NCBI RefSeq assembly: GCF_009910675.1
Contig: NZ_RSEJ01000005.1
Location: forward strand, 1 to 64,000
Direction: 5' to 3'
Source of the DNA: Photobacterium alginatilyticum
GTDB taxonomy: Bacteria; Pseudomonadota; Gammaproteobacteria; Enterobacterales; Vibrionaceae
Length of the DNA stretch: 64,000 bases
In this document: piece after piece, positions 41,874-51,592 of the stretch
How the letters are laid out: each line of letters starts with the position of its first letter
How positions within the stretch are numbered: position 1 is the first letter of the stretch
The notes under the pieces: model-generated
The model's database searches: none
What the model saw: the letters and a program-made list of their open reading frames with translations, nothing else
What the model was told of the DNA's origin: nothing
Translations under genes and position numbers: made by a program

Positions 41874-44800
41874 CTACTGGCCGATCAAGTGCTGGAGCTT
41901 GTCCTTCATCATTTCGATGTGTTGCCGCTCGGAACTCGGCGTGCTGCAGCGCTCAAGCACAAAGTCGATGGTATTGAGTACCGTGCGCCAGCGCGGGGTC
42001 TTGGGCAGGGTTTCAAGGTGGAGGTACTTATCCAGCGTGCGGGTTTGCAGTGTGCTGCGGTCGAGGTAGACGCGCCACAGGCCGCTTTCTTCCGCCAGCT
42101 CGAACTTGGTTTTGTTGGCCGATTCTTCCCAGAAACTCAAGGTGGCTTTCATGACCTCGACCAGTAGCTCCCGTACCGAATCGGTCTTGTTTTTGCCGTT
42201 GTCATCCAGCTTGTCGGCCAGTCGGGTAAATTCACCGCCCAGCTCACGCAGTTGCTGCAGGCATCCCTTGTCGCCATCAAAGGCAAAGCCAGAAAGCACC
42301 TCCATCGCATTTTCCAGCACCTCGACCCGTTGCTGGGTGGCCGGGCCATTATTGTCGAACACGAACATGCGCTGGAGACCGGACTCCTCTGGAAGATTTA
42401 TCACGTCGGTATCCAGTGAGACGAGCTCATCGCTGATACGGTAGAGCAGACTGCCGTTATAGTGATGGCTGGTGCTGATATCCTCAGGCAGGTGAGTGGC
42501 GAGGATATCAGCAATATTGTGCCGTTCCAGTTGTTCGGGTGCACGCTGAAATAACTTGCCAGCAGCACTGTTGGCATAGCGTATGCGTCCTCCGCCCTGG
42601 ACGCAGAGAATGGCTTCGCTGGTGGACTCCAGCAGGCCAAGCAACCGGGTCTGGGCTTCTAAAAGGCCTGCCTCGACCTGTTCCCGGCGTTCAATTTCCT
42701 GCTTCAGCGCCTGATTCTTCTGGTGCTGTACTTCTGTTTGCCCGGCTCTGATGTGGGCGCCGATCCGTGCTGTCAGCTCCTCCTTGTTAAAAGGCTTGGT
42801 CAGGTAGTCATTGGCACCACTCTCGAATCCTTTGACGCGATCCTGTACCTGTCCAAGAGCCGATAGCATGATGATAGGCAGTTCGAGACGGGAATACTGC
42901 TGCCGAAGGTGTTGGCAAACCTCATACCCGGACATTTCGGGCATCATGATGTCGAGAAGAATAAGGGCCGGTTTGTGGTTTTCCAGTAGTTTCAATGCAC
43001 TCGGGCCGTTTTCTGCGGTAATTACCCGGTAGCCTTCAAGGCGCAGGAAGTTATTGAGGACCTGCAGGTTAACAGGTTCGTCATCGACTATTAGCAGCAA
43101 CTCGCCGTCCGGGTTTTCCGGGATGTCTTCCGTCTCGCAGAAGGTGGTATCCAACGAGGGAACCTGGAAATGGGAGCTGCGGCTGGCCAGCTGGCTATCG
43201 GCAATATCTTCTTCCGATGCCAGGTTCAGGGTAAAGCTGAAGGTTGCCCCGACCATAGGCTGACTGCTGACATACAGTCGGCCTCCCATCAGTTCGATAA
43301 GCTGGCGGCTGATTGACAGCCCTAGCCCGGACCCCTGCCGGTAGCGGGCGGCATTGGTGTTGGCCTGGATCAACGGTTCGAAAATATGTTCCAGTTGCTC
43401 GGGCGGGATCCCCTGGCCGGTATCGACCACCTGGACACGGATTTGGCTTTCGAGGATGGTTGCCGACAGAATGATCTTGCCTTCCGAGGTATATTTGATG
43501 GCATTGCCGACGAGGTTATACAGCACCTGCTCCAGGCGCTGCTCGTCGCCAAGCACCAGCGGAAGATCATCAGGTATTTGGTTGATGATCCGAACCGGCT
43601 TGCTGCCGAGCAGGTGGCCGGATAGTTCCAGCACCAGGCGGACGGCCGATGCCAGATCAACCGCCTGCTTGTTCATGTCCAGATCGCCATAGCGCATCTT
43701 GTGGTAGTCGAGCAGATCATCGACCAGATTGGTGAGGCGCTGGCCGCTGTTAATCATCATCTCCAGCTGCCGGCGCTGGGTATGCTGGACCGGGCCGCTG
43801 GCACCGGCCAAGAGAGATTCGGCAATGCCGACCATACCGTGGAGCGGTGTACGCAGCTCATGCGACGTGGTGGCCAGGAATTCATCTTTCAGCTTGTCGG
43901 CAGTTTGCAGATCGTCATTTTGCTGCTGGATGACCTGCAGGTTTTGCTCCAGCTCGGCATTTTGCTTGCGGATCAGGGAGATTTTCTCACGGATCGAGCG
44001 CTGCATTCTGGCAAAGCTGGTTGCAAGGCGGCCAATTTCGTCACTGCGTTCGGTGCTGGTGATCTCTTGCTCCATATCACCGGCCGAGACCCGCTCGGCC
44101 GCCCAGGTGAGGCGCAGCAAGGGAGCGGTGATGGAGTTGGAGAGCCAGTGGGAGGCGATAATTACCAGAATGATGGCGGTGATCATCGCGACCGAGAAGA
44201 TTTTCTCCAGCTGGCGGATCCGGGCAAAGGCCTCTTCTTCAGGGAGCTCGACCACCAGCGCCCAGGGGTTGCCCAGCACATTGATTTGGGCAAAGGCGCT
44301 CAATACCGGGATCTGGTTAAAGTTGAGGAAGCTGCCGACTCCGGTCTGGCCGCTGAGGGCTTTTTCAATGCTCGGGCTCGAGAGATCCTGCGGTAGCGTG
44401 TCGCCGTTTGGCAGTCGCGACAGGTGATCACTGCCGACCAGCAGCGTCTGCACACGGTTGGAGCTATTGCTGGTATCAGCAATAAAGTCGCTGATCGACT
44501 GGTTGCCGAGCTTGAAGAACACATAGCTGTGCAGGTAGCCCTGCTGAATGATAGGGGCGGCAAACCAGGCGGCGTTTTCTGTGCCCGAAGAGGCGGCGGT
44601 GAAATCGGTAAAGGCGACAGGAACCTGCTCCGGCTCGCTTTGCTGTTGCTTGGTCTTGTTCTTTATTGCGGCAAAGGTCTGCTGCAGGGCCTCGAAAGGA
44701 CTGTCATCGGCCAGCAGGTTGGCACTGAACTTATCGGGGCTATGGGCGGAATAGACGACGTTCCCCTTGATATCGACCAGCAAGATATCACTGAAATCTG

Positions 44801-45260
44801 ATCGCTTGAGGTATTCGTCATACGCCCAGTTATAGCGCTTATACATCAGGCGGTAGCGTTCATGGCCGACATAGTTGCCGCTATAGGCACTGTTATGGGG
44901 CTTGGCAATAAGGGTTTCGGTAAAGTAACGGCTGGTGTCTCCGCCCTTGGTCAGCGCCGAGATATCCCCCAGTTGATGATAGGCACCGACCAGTCCGTAG
45001 AAACGTCCGCCACTGGCGTTGGCCAGTTCTGAGCGGGCAAAGCTCTGTACCTCTGACTCCCTGGCGGCAAAGTAGCTGTTAAGCTGTTTTTGTTTGTTCT
45101 CCAGCAGCGATGCCAGATGGTTGGTGCTTTGCGCGGTGAGATCATTGGTATGAGAGTTCAGAAAGAACAGGGCCGAGAGTGTCAGCGGGGTAATGCTGAG
45201 CACGAGAAAAGCCAGCATGAGCGTATGCTGGAGGCGCTTGAAACGGGTAGTATTCTGCAT
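41874..45260 (-). CDS. chiS: Hybrid sensor kinase ChiS, chitin regulator
   Basis: A 1128-residue membrane sensor, nearly the length of V. cholerae ChiS. The N-terminal membrane helix is about 14-34. A periplasmic sensor domain (about 35-350) follows, then a second helix (about 352-372) and a HAMP linker. HisKA has His467 (TTSHELRTPLHG), followed by an HATPase (N box and GSGLGLSIS). The receiver domain has Asp770 (LILLDIMMPEMSG), then a PAS-like region (about 860-990) and a C-terminal ~120-residue domain. Known for the V. cholerae homologue: that terminal domain binds DNA directly, and periplasmic chitin-binding protein represses activity. The gene lies just upstream of the operon on the same strand. 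A 13-bp word shared with the operon promoter lies upstream of its start. Confidence 0.93.
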   Translation of the reverse strand: MQNTTRFKRLQHTLMLAFLVLSITPLTLSALFFLNSHTNDLTAQSTNHLASLLENKQKQLNSYFAARESEVQSFARSELANASGGRFYGLVGAYHQLGDISALTKGGDTSRYFTETLIAKPHNSAYSGNYVGHERYRLMYKRYNWAYDEYLKRSDFSDILLVDIKGNVVYSAHSPDKFSANLLADDSPFEALQQTFAAIKNKTKQQQSEPEQVPVAFTDFTAASSGTENAAWFAAPIIQQGYLHSYVFFKLGNQSISDFIADTSNSSNRVQTLLVGSDHLSRLPNGDTLPQDLSSPSIEKALSGQTGVGSFLNFNQIPVLSAFAQINVLGNPWALVVELPEEEAFARIRQLEKIFSVAMITAIILVIIASHWLSNSITAPLLRLTWAAERVSAGDMEQEITSTERSDEIGRLATSFARMQRSIREKISLIRKQNAELEQNLQVIQQQNDDLQTADKLKDEFLATTSHELRTPLHGMVGIAESLLAGASGPVQHTQRRQLEMMINSGQRLTNLVDDLLDYHKMRYGDLDMNKQAVDLASAVRLVLELSGHLLGSKPVRIINQIPDDLPLVLGDEQRLEQVLYNLVGNAIKYTSEGKIILSATILESQIRVQVVDTGQGIPPEQLEHIFEPLIQANTNAARYRQGSGLGLSISRQLIELMGGRLYVSSQPMVGATFSFTLNLASEEDIADSQLASRSSHFQVPSLDTTFCETEDIPENPDGELLLIVDDEPVNLQVLNNFLRLEGYRVITAENGPSALKLLENHKPALILLDIMMPEMSGYEVCQHLRQQYSRLELPIIMLSALGQVQDRVKGFESGANDYLTKPFNKEELTARIGAHIRAGQTEVQHQKNQALKQEIERREQVEAGLLEAQTRLLGLLESTSEAILCVQGGGRIRYANSAAGKLFQRAPEQLERHNIADILATHLPEDISTSHHYNGSLLYRISDELVSLDTDVINLPEESGLQRMFVFDNNGPATQQRVEVLENAMEVLSGFAFDGDKGCLQQLRELGGEFTRLADKLDDNGKNKTDSVRELLVEVMKATLSFWEESANKTKFELAEESGLWRVYLDRSTLQTRTLDKYLHLETLPKTPRWRTVLNTIDFVLERCSTPSSERQHIEMMKDKLQHLIGQ

Positions 45261-45597
45261 TCCTGTGCCTGAAATTAACCTATTGGATGTGGGTGGTAAA
45301 ATTCAACGTATGATTAATCGCAACTCAGTTTGACTGAAATATAGGGGTGATTTTGACGTTTTTAGCGTGGGGGGCTCCGGGCCGGACCTGTGGCTAAAAA
45401 AGGCAATTACACCAAGGTTTCCAGTTTTACTGAGTTTTTTTACCCGATCAAGTAAGTGAGCAGGGAAGCGTGTGCCGAAACACATTATTGACAATCTTAA
45501 CGAGGCCATGGGGTGAAATTGGCACTAAATTAGAAGAATTGCCGTTAATTCTCGTGAACGGAAGGATGGGGCTGAGTATATACTCAGCCCGGAAAGG
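45261..45597 (-). promoter_or_regulatory. Upstream region of chiS
   Basis: No gene is seen. TTTTGACGTTTTT at 45351-45363 matches, in reverse complement, the motif in the chitin operon leader. A perfect 22-bp palindrome at 45569-45590 lies just after the rsmC stop and probably ends that transcript, although no T run follows on the minus strand. Confidence 0.5.
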
Positions 45598-46617
45598 TTA
45601 TTTTTTCGCGGCGTAAATATTGAATTTATTAGTACTGGCAACGGTGTCGCAGTTACCCAGACTGGCTTCTATCAATGGCGGATAGCGCAGGAAGCTGTTG
45701 GCTACGATGATCAGCTGGCCTTCAGGGCGCAGGTAGCCCGGAGCCTGGGCAATAAAGTCCTCAGTGGCGGCATAGAAGGTTTTCAGGCCGGCATGGAAAG
45801 GCGGGTTGCTGATCAGGTAATCATACGGGCCTTCCAGTGCAGCATAGACATCGGTCGCGACAAACGTGGCGTCGAGATTGTTGATCCGGAACGTCTCGCG
45901 GGCCGATTCAACCGCCAGGGCGCTGATGTCAGAAAGCTCCAGGTCAATATCCGGGTTGTTGGTTTTCATGACGGCGCCGATAACGCCGGCACCGCAACCA
46001 AAGTCCAGTACCTTGCCATTGAGTGCCGGCAGGGTATCCAGCAGCAGCTCCGAGCCCTTGTCAAACTCGCCGTGGCTAAATACGCCCGGCAGGGAGCGGA
46101 TCGTCAGTTCTGTGCCGGCCACCTTGATTGGGTAGCTACGGAACCAGCTGCCGAGTTCGAATGCCGGCGCGGCATTGTCACAGCGTCCCCAGTAGAAGCT
46201 GCAGCGGCGGGCAGAGTCGTATTTGGTCAGCGGGCCGTAAGATTTGAAGAGCTTCTCGGCACTGCGGACACCGCTGCGGTTTTCACCGACGACACAGATT
46301 TCGGTCTGGGGACCGAATTTCGCCAGCAGCATGGCCAGCAGGTATTCGGCTTCAGCCTTGGCCTTTGGCCAATAAAGCAGGATCATGTCGATATCGGCAT
46401 CATCAACCAGTTCGGCACCAAAGTAGGACTGGATCTGGCTATATCGACTCATGCTGCGGTAATAGCCGTAATTGGTGGTAAATACTGCCACTGACTGGGC
46501 CACCTGCGTCAGTTCAAGCGGAAATGAGTCAGAGAGCTCACCGACGACAAGGACCTTGCGATTTTCAAAAAACTCAAGCTGGCGGGCAACAACCTGGCTT
46601 GCAGCAGTATAGGACAT
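45598..46617 (-). CDS. rsmC: 16S rRNA (guanine-1207-N2)-methyltransferase RsmC
   Basis: A 339-residue SAM-dependent methyltransferase that modifies G1207 of 16S rRNA in the small subunit. The N-terminal degenerate methyltransferase-like half (about 1-165) is followed by the catalytic half: motif I VLDFGCGAGVIGAV and the NPPF catalytic motif in LISNPPFHAG. The two-domain layout and length are as in E. coli RsmC. It is a single gene between chiS and the permease gene, with hairpins on both sides. Confidence 0.93.
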   Translation of the reverse strand: MSYTAASQVVARQLEFFENRKVLVVGELSDSFPLELTQVAQSVAVFTTNYGYYRSMSRYSQIQSYFGAELVDDADIDMILLYWPKAKAEAEYLLAMLLAKFGPQTEICVVGENRSGVRSAEKLFKSYGPLTKYDSARRCSFYWGRCDNAAPAFELGSWFRSYPIKVAGTELTIRSLPGVFSHGEFDKGSELLLDTLPALNGKVLDFGCGAGVIGAVMKTNNPDIDLELSDISALAVESARETFRINNLDATFVATDVYAALEGPYDYLISNPPFHAGLKTFYAATEDFIAQAPGYLRPEGQLIIVANSFLRYPPLIEASLGNCDTVASTNKFNIYAAKK

Positions 46618-46691
46618 AACGGCCTCAGTTTAGCTTTACATGGAGTTAAGGGCGCGAATTGTTCCATAAATCACTGGCTATGAAAAGACGA

Positions 46692-46717
46692 ACAAAGCCG
46701 CGAAGAGGCGGCTTTGT
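46692..46717 (-). terminator. Terminator after the AI-2E family permease gene
   Basis: A perfect 10-bp stem, ACAAAGCCGC/GCGGCTTTGT (46692-46701 with 46708-46717), has a 6-nt loop. It lies 24 bases past the stop of the minus-strand permease gene. No long T run is present. Confidence 0.6.
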
Positions 46718-46740
46718 TGCGACAGGCTGGAAATCAGGGG

Positions 46741-47826
46741 CTAGCTTTGATCCTGATTGTCCAAAAAGTCTTTGAATTCGACTTCATAGAGCTTGAACAG
46801 CACCAGGGTGACGGCAAAGATAATCGGGCCGTAAATCAGGCCGATTAAGCCGAACAGATGCAGGCCGCCGAGGATGGAGAAAAAGATCAGCAGGGTGTTC
46901 ATGCTGGAGTTGCCCTGCATCAACAGCGGGCGAAGGAAGTTGTCGATGGAGCCGACCACGACAATACCCCAGCCAGCCAGAAACATAGCCCATTCCCACT
47001 GGTCGATCAGCAAGAGGTAGATAGCGGCCGGCAGCCAAATCAGGGCCGTACCGAATACCGGAATGAATGAGGCAAAGGCCATCATCGATCCCCAGAACAG
47101 GCCGGGAAAACCTGCCAGCCACATTGCAAAACCGCCTGCGAAACCCTGGGCCAGCGCCGTGAGGAATGATCCCAGTACCGCCGACTTGGCTACCTGCTCG
47201 ACTTCTGTCAGTACGGCATCTTCCTGGCTGCGGGATAGCGGCAGGACATGGCGAATGGCCGATACCATCTTCTTGTGGTCCCGAAGCAGGAAAAACAGCA
47301 CAAACAGCATCAGCATAAAGCTAATCACAAAGTTGGTGGCATCCCCGAGAAGCCTGGCGCTGATATTGAGCAGCTGGGCACCAAACTTGGAGGCCGCCGC
47401 GGCTATCTTCTGAACAACGGCCTGGGCATCAAGCGGCTCGAAAGGCGAGTACTGCTCGATAAGCGACAGGGCTTTTACGGTGATTGGGTGAGACAGCACT
47501 TCCTTGGCACCACCGGTGGTTAGCCAGACATAGCTGTCCTTGGAAAAGGTCGAGCCCTGATGGACAATCGAGGTGAAGACAACCAGTACCGGGATCACGA
47601 TGATAAAGGTGAGCAGGGTACATGAAATCATCGATGCCGCATTGGGTTGGCGTGGAATTTTCGCCTCTACCCTGGCATGCAGCGGGTAATAGAGCAGAGA
47701 AATGATAAAGGCCATCACAATCGGCCCCAGATACGGTTCTATCAGACGGTAGCTCGCATAGGCGGCGAGCGCCAGTGCGGCGATCAGCATCCAGTGGCGT
47801 GATTCGGCTTTAAAGGGTTTGGGCAC
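46741..47826 (-). CDS. AI-2E family membrane permease
   Basis: A 361-residue inner-membrane protein with about eight hydrophobic segments and the signature of the AI-2E/PerM/YdiK family (FWGSMMAFASFIPVFGTALIWLP, GLIGLIYGPIIFA). Members include the proposed autoinducer-2 exporter TqsA, but most have unknown cargo, and some act as Na+/H+ antiporters. I do not assign a substrate. It is monocistronic, divergent from the small plus-strand membrane peptide gene. Confidence 0.85.
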   Translation of the reverse strand: MPKPFKAESRHWMLIAALALAAYASYRLIEPYLGPIVMAFIISLLYYPLHARVEAKIPRQPNAASMISCTLLTFIIVIPVLVVFTSIVHQGSTFSKDSYVWLTTGGAKEVLSHPITVKALSLIEQYSPFEPLDAQAVVQKIAAAASKFGAQLLNISARLLGDATNFVISFMLMLFVLFFLLRDHKKMVSAIRHVLPLSRSQEDAVLTEVEQVAKSAVLGSFLTALAQGFAGGFAMWLAGFPGLFWGSMMAFASFIPVFGTALIWLPAAIYLLLIDQWEWAMFLAGWGIVVVGSIDNFLRPLLMQGNSSMNTLLIFFSILGGLHLFGLIGLIYGPIIFAVTLVLFKLYEVEFKDFLDNQDQS

Positions 47827-47930
47827 TGTGATTATCCTTTCTGTTTGTTAACACTGCATCGAGCGTGGCTTATAATTGCATCTGCTTGGTTTATAAATCA
47901 AATATTTTAACTATTGAGAGGCTCGGAGCG

Positions 47931-48038
47931 ATGGGGTGTTGTGACTGCGGCTGCGAAACGAAAAAAAAGCGTCGGATTCCGCTGGCGGTATGGGTACTTG
48001 TGATACTGGCAGTCCTTGCGGCCATTTTCTGGCAGTAA
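47931..48038 (+). CDS. 35-residue Cys-rich single-pass membrane peptide
   Basis: The predicted 35-residue product has three parts. The N terminus is MGCCDCGCE, with four Cys in a CCxCxC pattern, followed by a strongly basic TKKKRR. One hydrophobic helix follows (about 18-33, LAVWVLVILAVLAAIF), ending WQ. A ribosome binding site, TGAGAGG, lies about 8 bases upstream. A bidirectional hairpin terminator follows at 58082, i.e. at 48058-48082 in this window. Positive-inside rules would place the Cys cluster in the cytoplasm, where it could bind a metal or Fe-S centre. I do not recognise a family. Coding status rests on the ribosome binding site, the coherent composition and the terminator. Confidence 0.6.
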   Translation: MGCCDCGCETKKKRRIPLAVWVLVILAVLAAIFWQ

Positions 48039-48057
48039 AGGGGGCATGCTGCTACGA

Positions 48058-48082
48058 AAAACGCCACTCGATGAGTGGCGTT
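48058..48082. terminator. Bidirectional terminator between the small peptide gene and hemL
   Basis: A perfect 11-bp stem, AAACGCCACTC/GAGTGGCGTTT (48058-48068 with 48072-48082), has a GAT loop and A or T runs at both edges. It lies between convergent genes. Confidence 0.8.
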
Positions 48083-48106
48083 TCAATAGGGATTGCTGTT
48101 GACGGC

Positions 48107-49405
48107 TTAGGCGTTGGCTTCAGCGGCCAGGGTTGCAAAGGCAAAGTCAGCAGCGTCCAGGGTCGCTTCGATTTCTTTCTCGCCGTGAGCCAGTGATGTA
48201 AAGCAGGCTTCATAGGCAGAGGGTGCCAGGTAAACCCCTTTTTCCAGCATCAGGTTGAAGAAGCGCTTGAAGCGCTCGATGTCGCACTTGGTGACATCAT
48301 CAAAGCAGCTAACACAGGACTGCTCGGTAAAGAAGAAACCGAACATCGCACCAACCTGGTTGGTCTGCAGGGCGATACCGTGCTTGTCAGCAAGTGCCTT
48401 GAAGCCGTCAGCCAGACGCTGGGTGGTATTGGCCAGACGCTTTTCGTTACCTTCTTTAGTCAGAACGCTCAGGCAGGCATGGCCGGCAGCCATCGCAACC
48501 GGGTTGCCCGACAGGGTGCCCGCCTGATATACCGGGCCGGTTGGCGCGATATATTGCATCACATCACGGCGGCCGCCGAATGCGCCGACTGGCATACCGC
48601 CACCGATCACTTTACCCAGCGTGGTCAGATCCGGCTTGATATTGTAATACCCCTGCGCGCCGCCTTCCGATACACGGAAGCCTGTCATCACCTCGTCAAG
48701 GATCAGCAGGGCACCGAACTCGTCACAGATCTCGCGCAGGCCTTCCAGGAAGCCCGGAACCGGCGGGATGCAGTTCATGTTGCCGGCTACCGGCTCGACG
48801 ATAATACACGCAACCTGCTCAGGGTGCTCGGCGAATGCCGCGCGGACAGAATCCAGATCGTTATAGGTGCATGTCAGTGTGTGCTTGGCAAAATCTGCCG
48901 GTACACCCGGTGAGCTTGGCTGGCCCAGTGTCAGGGCGCCCGAGCCGGCTTTTACCAGCAGACAGTCGGCATGGCCGTGGTAGCAGCCTTCGAACTTGAT
49001 GATTTTGTCGCGGCTGGTAAAGCCGCGGGCAAGGCGGATGGCGCTCATGGTCGCTTCGGTACCTGAGCTCACCATACGTACCATTTCCATTGACGGTACC
49101 AGCTTGGAGACCAGCTCCGCCATAGTCACTTCCATTTCGGTCGGTGCGCCGAAGCTCAGCCCCTGCTGGGCTGCCTTGATCACGGCATCACGAATAGCGA
49201 CGTGGTTGTGACCCAGAATCATAGGACCCCAAGAGCCAACATAGTCGATATAGGCTTTGCCATCAGCATCAAAAATGTAGGCGCCGTCAGCTCGCTCGAT
49301 AAACAGCGGGCTGCCGCCGACACCGGCAAATGCACGAACCGGTGAGTTCACACCGCCAGGGATCGTTTCTTGTGCTTTAGCAAATAAATCAGCTGACTTG
49401 CTCAT
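48107..49405 (-). CDS. hemL: Glutamate-1-semialdehyde 2,1-aminomutase
   Basis: A 432-residue PLP enzyme making 5-aminolevulinate from glutamate-1-semialdehyde, the last step of the C5 route to tetrapyrroles. The start [14 protein letters not shown], the class III aminotransferase block [12 protein letters not shown], and the PLP lysine in [18 protein letters not shown] are all present. The length is standard. It is monocistronic and divergent from clcA; the 254-base gap should contain both promoters. Confidence 0.96.
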   Translation of the reverse strand: MSKSADLFAKAQETIPGGVNSPVRAFAGVGGSPLFIERADGAYIFDADGKAYIDYVGSWGPMILGHNHVAIRDAVIKAAQQGLSFGAPTEMEVTMAELVSKLVPSMEMVRMVSSGTEATMSAIRLARGFTSRDKIIKFEGCYHGHADCLLVKAGSGALTLGQPSSPGVPADFAKHTLTCTYNDLDSVRAAFAEHPEQVACIIVEPVAGNMNCIPPVPGFLEGLREICDEFGALLILDEVMTGFRVSEGGAQGYYNIKPDLTTLGKVIGGGMPVGAFGGRRDVMQYIAPTGPVYQAGTLSGNPVAMAAGHACLSVLTKEGNEKRLANTTQRLADGFKALADKHGIALQTNQVGAMFGFFFTEQSCVSCFDDVTKCDIERFKRFFNLMLEKGVYLAPSAYEACFTSLAHGEKEIEATLDAADFAFATLAAEANA

Positions 49406-49659
49406 GGTTATGTCCTATTTTTCAAATATTACCTGATTTAAAGTGTCGGCATTGTACCTAAAATTCCGGGAACTTGGCGAGAGAATTGAAGGAATGTGCG
49501 CCCGGCCTGATCCCGCCGTCGTTTTGGCACGGATGGAAAGCTAGTTTTCAACATTGGCAGTGTAAAAAAAGGGCATTGTCGGCTACTCTTAGCGCAGACG
49601 AATTTCGTCCTTCCTGTCTGCCCCTGCCGGGGCAATCTACTCAAAGATACGGCTGACTA

Positions 49660-51063
49660 ATGACTGACAACACCCAAGGCACTCCTGCGCCTGAACGCCT
49701 GCAACCAAGCGGGTTGGTTCGGCGTTTTCTTTCTCGTGATAAAACACCGGTATCGGTACTGTTTCTTTCTGCTCTGGTCGGCCTGGCTGCCGGCCTGATT
49801 GCTACCTTGTTTGAAATCACGGTTCACTGGGTGTCCGAGCAGCGAACGGAGTGGCTGAGAGACGTGATTAGCAGCTGGCTGCCACTATGGCTGGCGGCAT
49901 TTCTGATCAGTGCGGTACTGGCTTCGATCGGCTATTACCTGGTCCATCGCTTTGCCCCGGAGGCGGCGGGATCCGGGATCCCCGAAATCGAGGGGGCGAT
50001 GGATGACGTTCGCCCGGTTCGCTGGTGGCGGGTACTGCCGGTGAAGTTTATCGGAGGCCTGGGCGCGCTGGGCTCCGGGATGGTGCTTGGCCGGGAAGGT
50101 CCTTCGGTACAGATGGGCGGTAACATCGGCCGGATGGTTTCGGATACTTTCCGCCTCAAGGATAAGGAAGGGCGCCATGCCCTGCTGGCCTCCGGTGCCG
50201 CGGGCGGACTGGCGGCGGCGTTCAATGCGCCGCTGGCCGGGATCATGTTTGTGGTCGAGGAGATGCGGCCGCAGTTTCGCTATAGCCTAATCTCTATCAA
50301 GTGTGTATTGATATCGGCCATTGTCGCCAATATTGTCTTTCGCAGTATTCAGGGACAACATGCGGTGATCACCATGCCGCAGTATGATGCGCCGGTACTG
50401 AAGTCTCTGTGGCTGTTTTTGTTGCTCGGGATGTTCTTCGGGGTGTTCGGCGTTGTGTTTAACCGCCTGGTGACTCTGTCTCAGGACCTGTTTGACCGTA
50501 TTCACCGAAATGAGCGCAGGCGCTATATCCTGACCGGGACCATACTGGGTGGGTGTTTTGGCCTATTGCTGCTGTATTTGCCGGAGCTGACCGGGGGAGG
50601 AATAGCCCTGATCCCGAGCGCGACCAATGGTGAATACAGTGTCAGCCTGCTGCTGATCCTGTTTCTGGCCCGTGTCGCGACAACCTTGTTGTGCTTTGGC
50701 TCCGGTGCGCCGGGAGGCATTTTCGCCCCGATGCTGGCCCTTGGCACCTTGTTCGGGACTTTCTTTGGCTCGGTGGCACAGCTGGCTTTTCCCGATCTCG
50801 GACTCGAGCCGGGTATGTTTGCCATTGCAGGGATGGGGGCATTGTTTGCGGCGACCGTAAGGGCGCCAATTACCGGGATTTTGCTGGTGATTGAGATGAC
50901 CAACAACTACCACCTAATTTTGCCGCTGATTATTACTACGCTGGGAGCGACCATGCTGGCCCAGGTGCTGGGTGGGCAACCTATTTACTCTCTGCTCTTG
51001 CGCCGTAAGATGGAAAAGGAAAAAAATGCCCAAAGAGCACAGTCTGAAGTGGTCAATACTTGA
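49660..51063 (+). CDS. clcA: H+/Cl- exchange transporter ClcA
   Basis: A 467-residue CLC antiporter of the inner membrane, used in extreme acid response. The selectivity motifs are present: GSGIPEIEGA, GREGPSVQMGGNIGRM with gating Glu146 (E. coli Glu148), and GAPGGIFAPMLALG. The proton glutamate lies in VVEEMRPQFRYSLISIK, so it should be an exchanger and not a channel. Length and motifs match E. coli ClcA closely. It is followed by erpA after 60 bases. Confidence 0.95.
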   Translation: MTDNTQGTPAPERLQPSGLVRRFLSRDKTPVSVLFLSALVGLAAGLIATLFEITVHWVSEQRTEWLRDVISSWLPLWLAAFLISAVLASIGYYLVHRFAPEAAGSGIPEIEGAMDDVRPVRWWRVLPVKFIGGLGALGSGMVLGREGPSVQMGGNIGRMVSDTFRLKDKEGRHALLASGAAGGLAAAFNAPLAGIMFVVEEMRPQFRYSLISIKCVLISAIVANIVFRSIQGQHAVITMPQYDAPVLKSLWLFLLLGMFFGVFGVVFNRLVTLSQDLFDRIHRNERRRYILTGTILGGCFGLLLLYLPELTGGGIALIPSATNGEYSVSLLLILFLARVATTLLCFGSGAPGGIFAPMLALGTLFGTFFGSVAQLAFPDLGLEPGMFAIAGMGALFAATVRAPITGILLVIEMTNNYHLILPLIITTLGATMLAQVLGGQPIYSLLLRRKMEKEKNAQRAQSEVVNT

Positions 51064-51123
51064 ACGAGATAGTCAGGTATTAGATAATCAGGTTAATTAC
51101 CGTATGTGTTTGAGAGGTTTTTA

Positions 51124-51465
51124 ATGAGCGATGCCAATTTACCGCTGAATTTTTCTGATGTTGCAGCGAATAAAGTGAAAGCGCTAATCGCCGAGGAAGA
51201 AAACCCGGAGCTGAAGCTGCGCGTTTACATCACCGGCGGTGGTTGTAGCGGTTTCCAGTATGGTTTTACCTTTGATGAAAAAGTGAATGATGGCGATACC
51301 ACGATTGAAAACAGTGGTGTGACGCTGGTGGTAGACCCTATGAGCCTGCAGTACCTGCTCGGCGGTACGGTTGACTACACCGAAGGCCTAGAAGGGTCCC
51401 GCTTCTTTGTGAACAACCCGAATGCAACGACAACCTGTGGTTGTGGTGCATCATTCAGCGTTTAA
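51124..51465 (+). CDS. erpA: Iron-sulfur cluster insertion protein ErpA
   Basis: A 113-residue A-type Fe-S carrier that delivers clusters to apoproteins such as the isoprenoid enzymes IspG/IspH. The three ligand cysteines are in [11 protein letters not shown] and the C-terminal [11 protein letters not shown]. The start at 51124 is chosen because GAGAGG lies 6 bases before it and gives the usual MSDANLPL N terminus; a longer reading from 51106 adds six residues without support. Confidence 0.96.
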   Translation: MSDANLPLNFSDVAANKVKALIAEEENPELKLRVYITGGGCSGFQYGFTFDEKVNDGDTTIENSGVTLVVDPMSLQYLLGGTVDYTEGLEGSRFFVNNPNATTTCGCGASFSV

Positions 51466-51529
51466 TCGCCCGAAAGCAGCAATAGCTTTCACGCTGCTCT
51501 ACTGATGCAGTGAGAGCAACTCAGATAAC

Positions 51530-51561
51530 AAAAAAGCCGTCACATCAGTGACGGCTTTTTT
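51530..51561. terminator. Bidirectional terminator between erpA and the M23 peptidase gene
   Basis: AAAAAAGCCGTCAC and GTGACGGCTTTTTT (51530-51543 with 51548-51561) pair over an ATCA loop. A run and T run make it work both ways between convergent genes. Confidence 0.92.
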
Positions 51562-51592
51562 GTTGATGGGCATTTGGGCTAAAACGGCGCGG

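Noticed and set aside
45521..45540. Sigma-54-like TGGCAC element upstream of chiS
   Set aside because: The -12 element reads AG instead of GC and the orientation points away from chiS.
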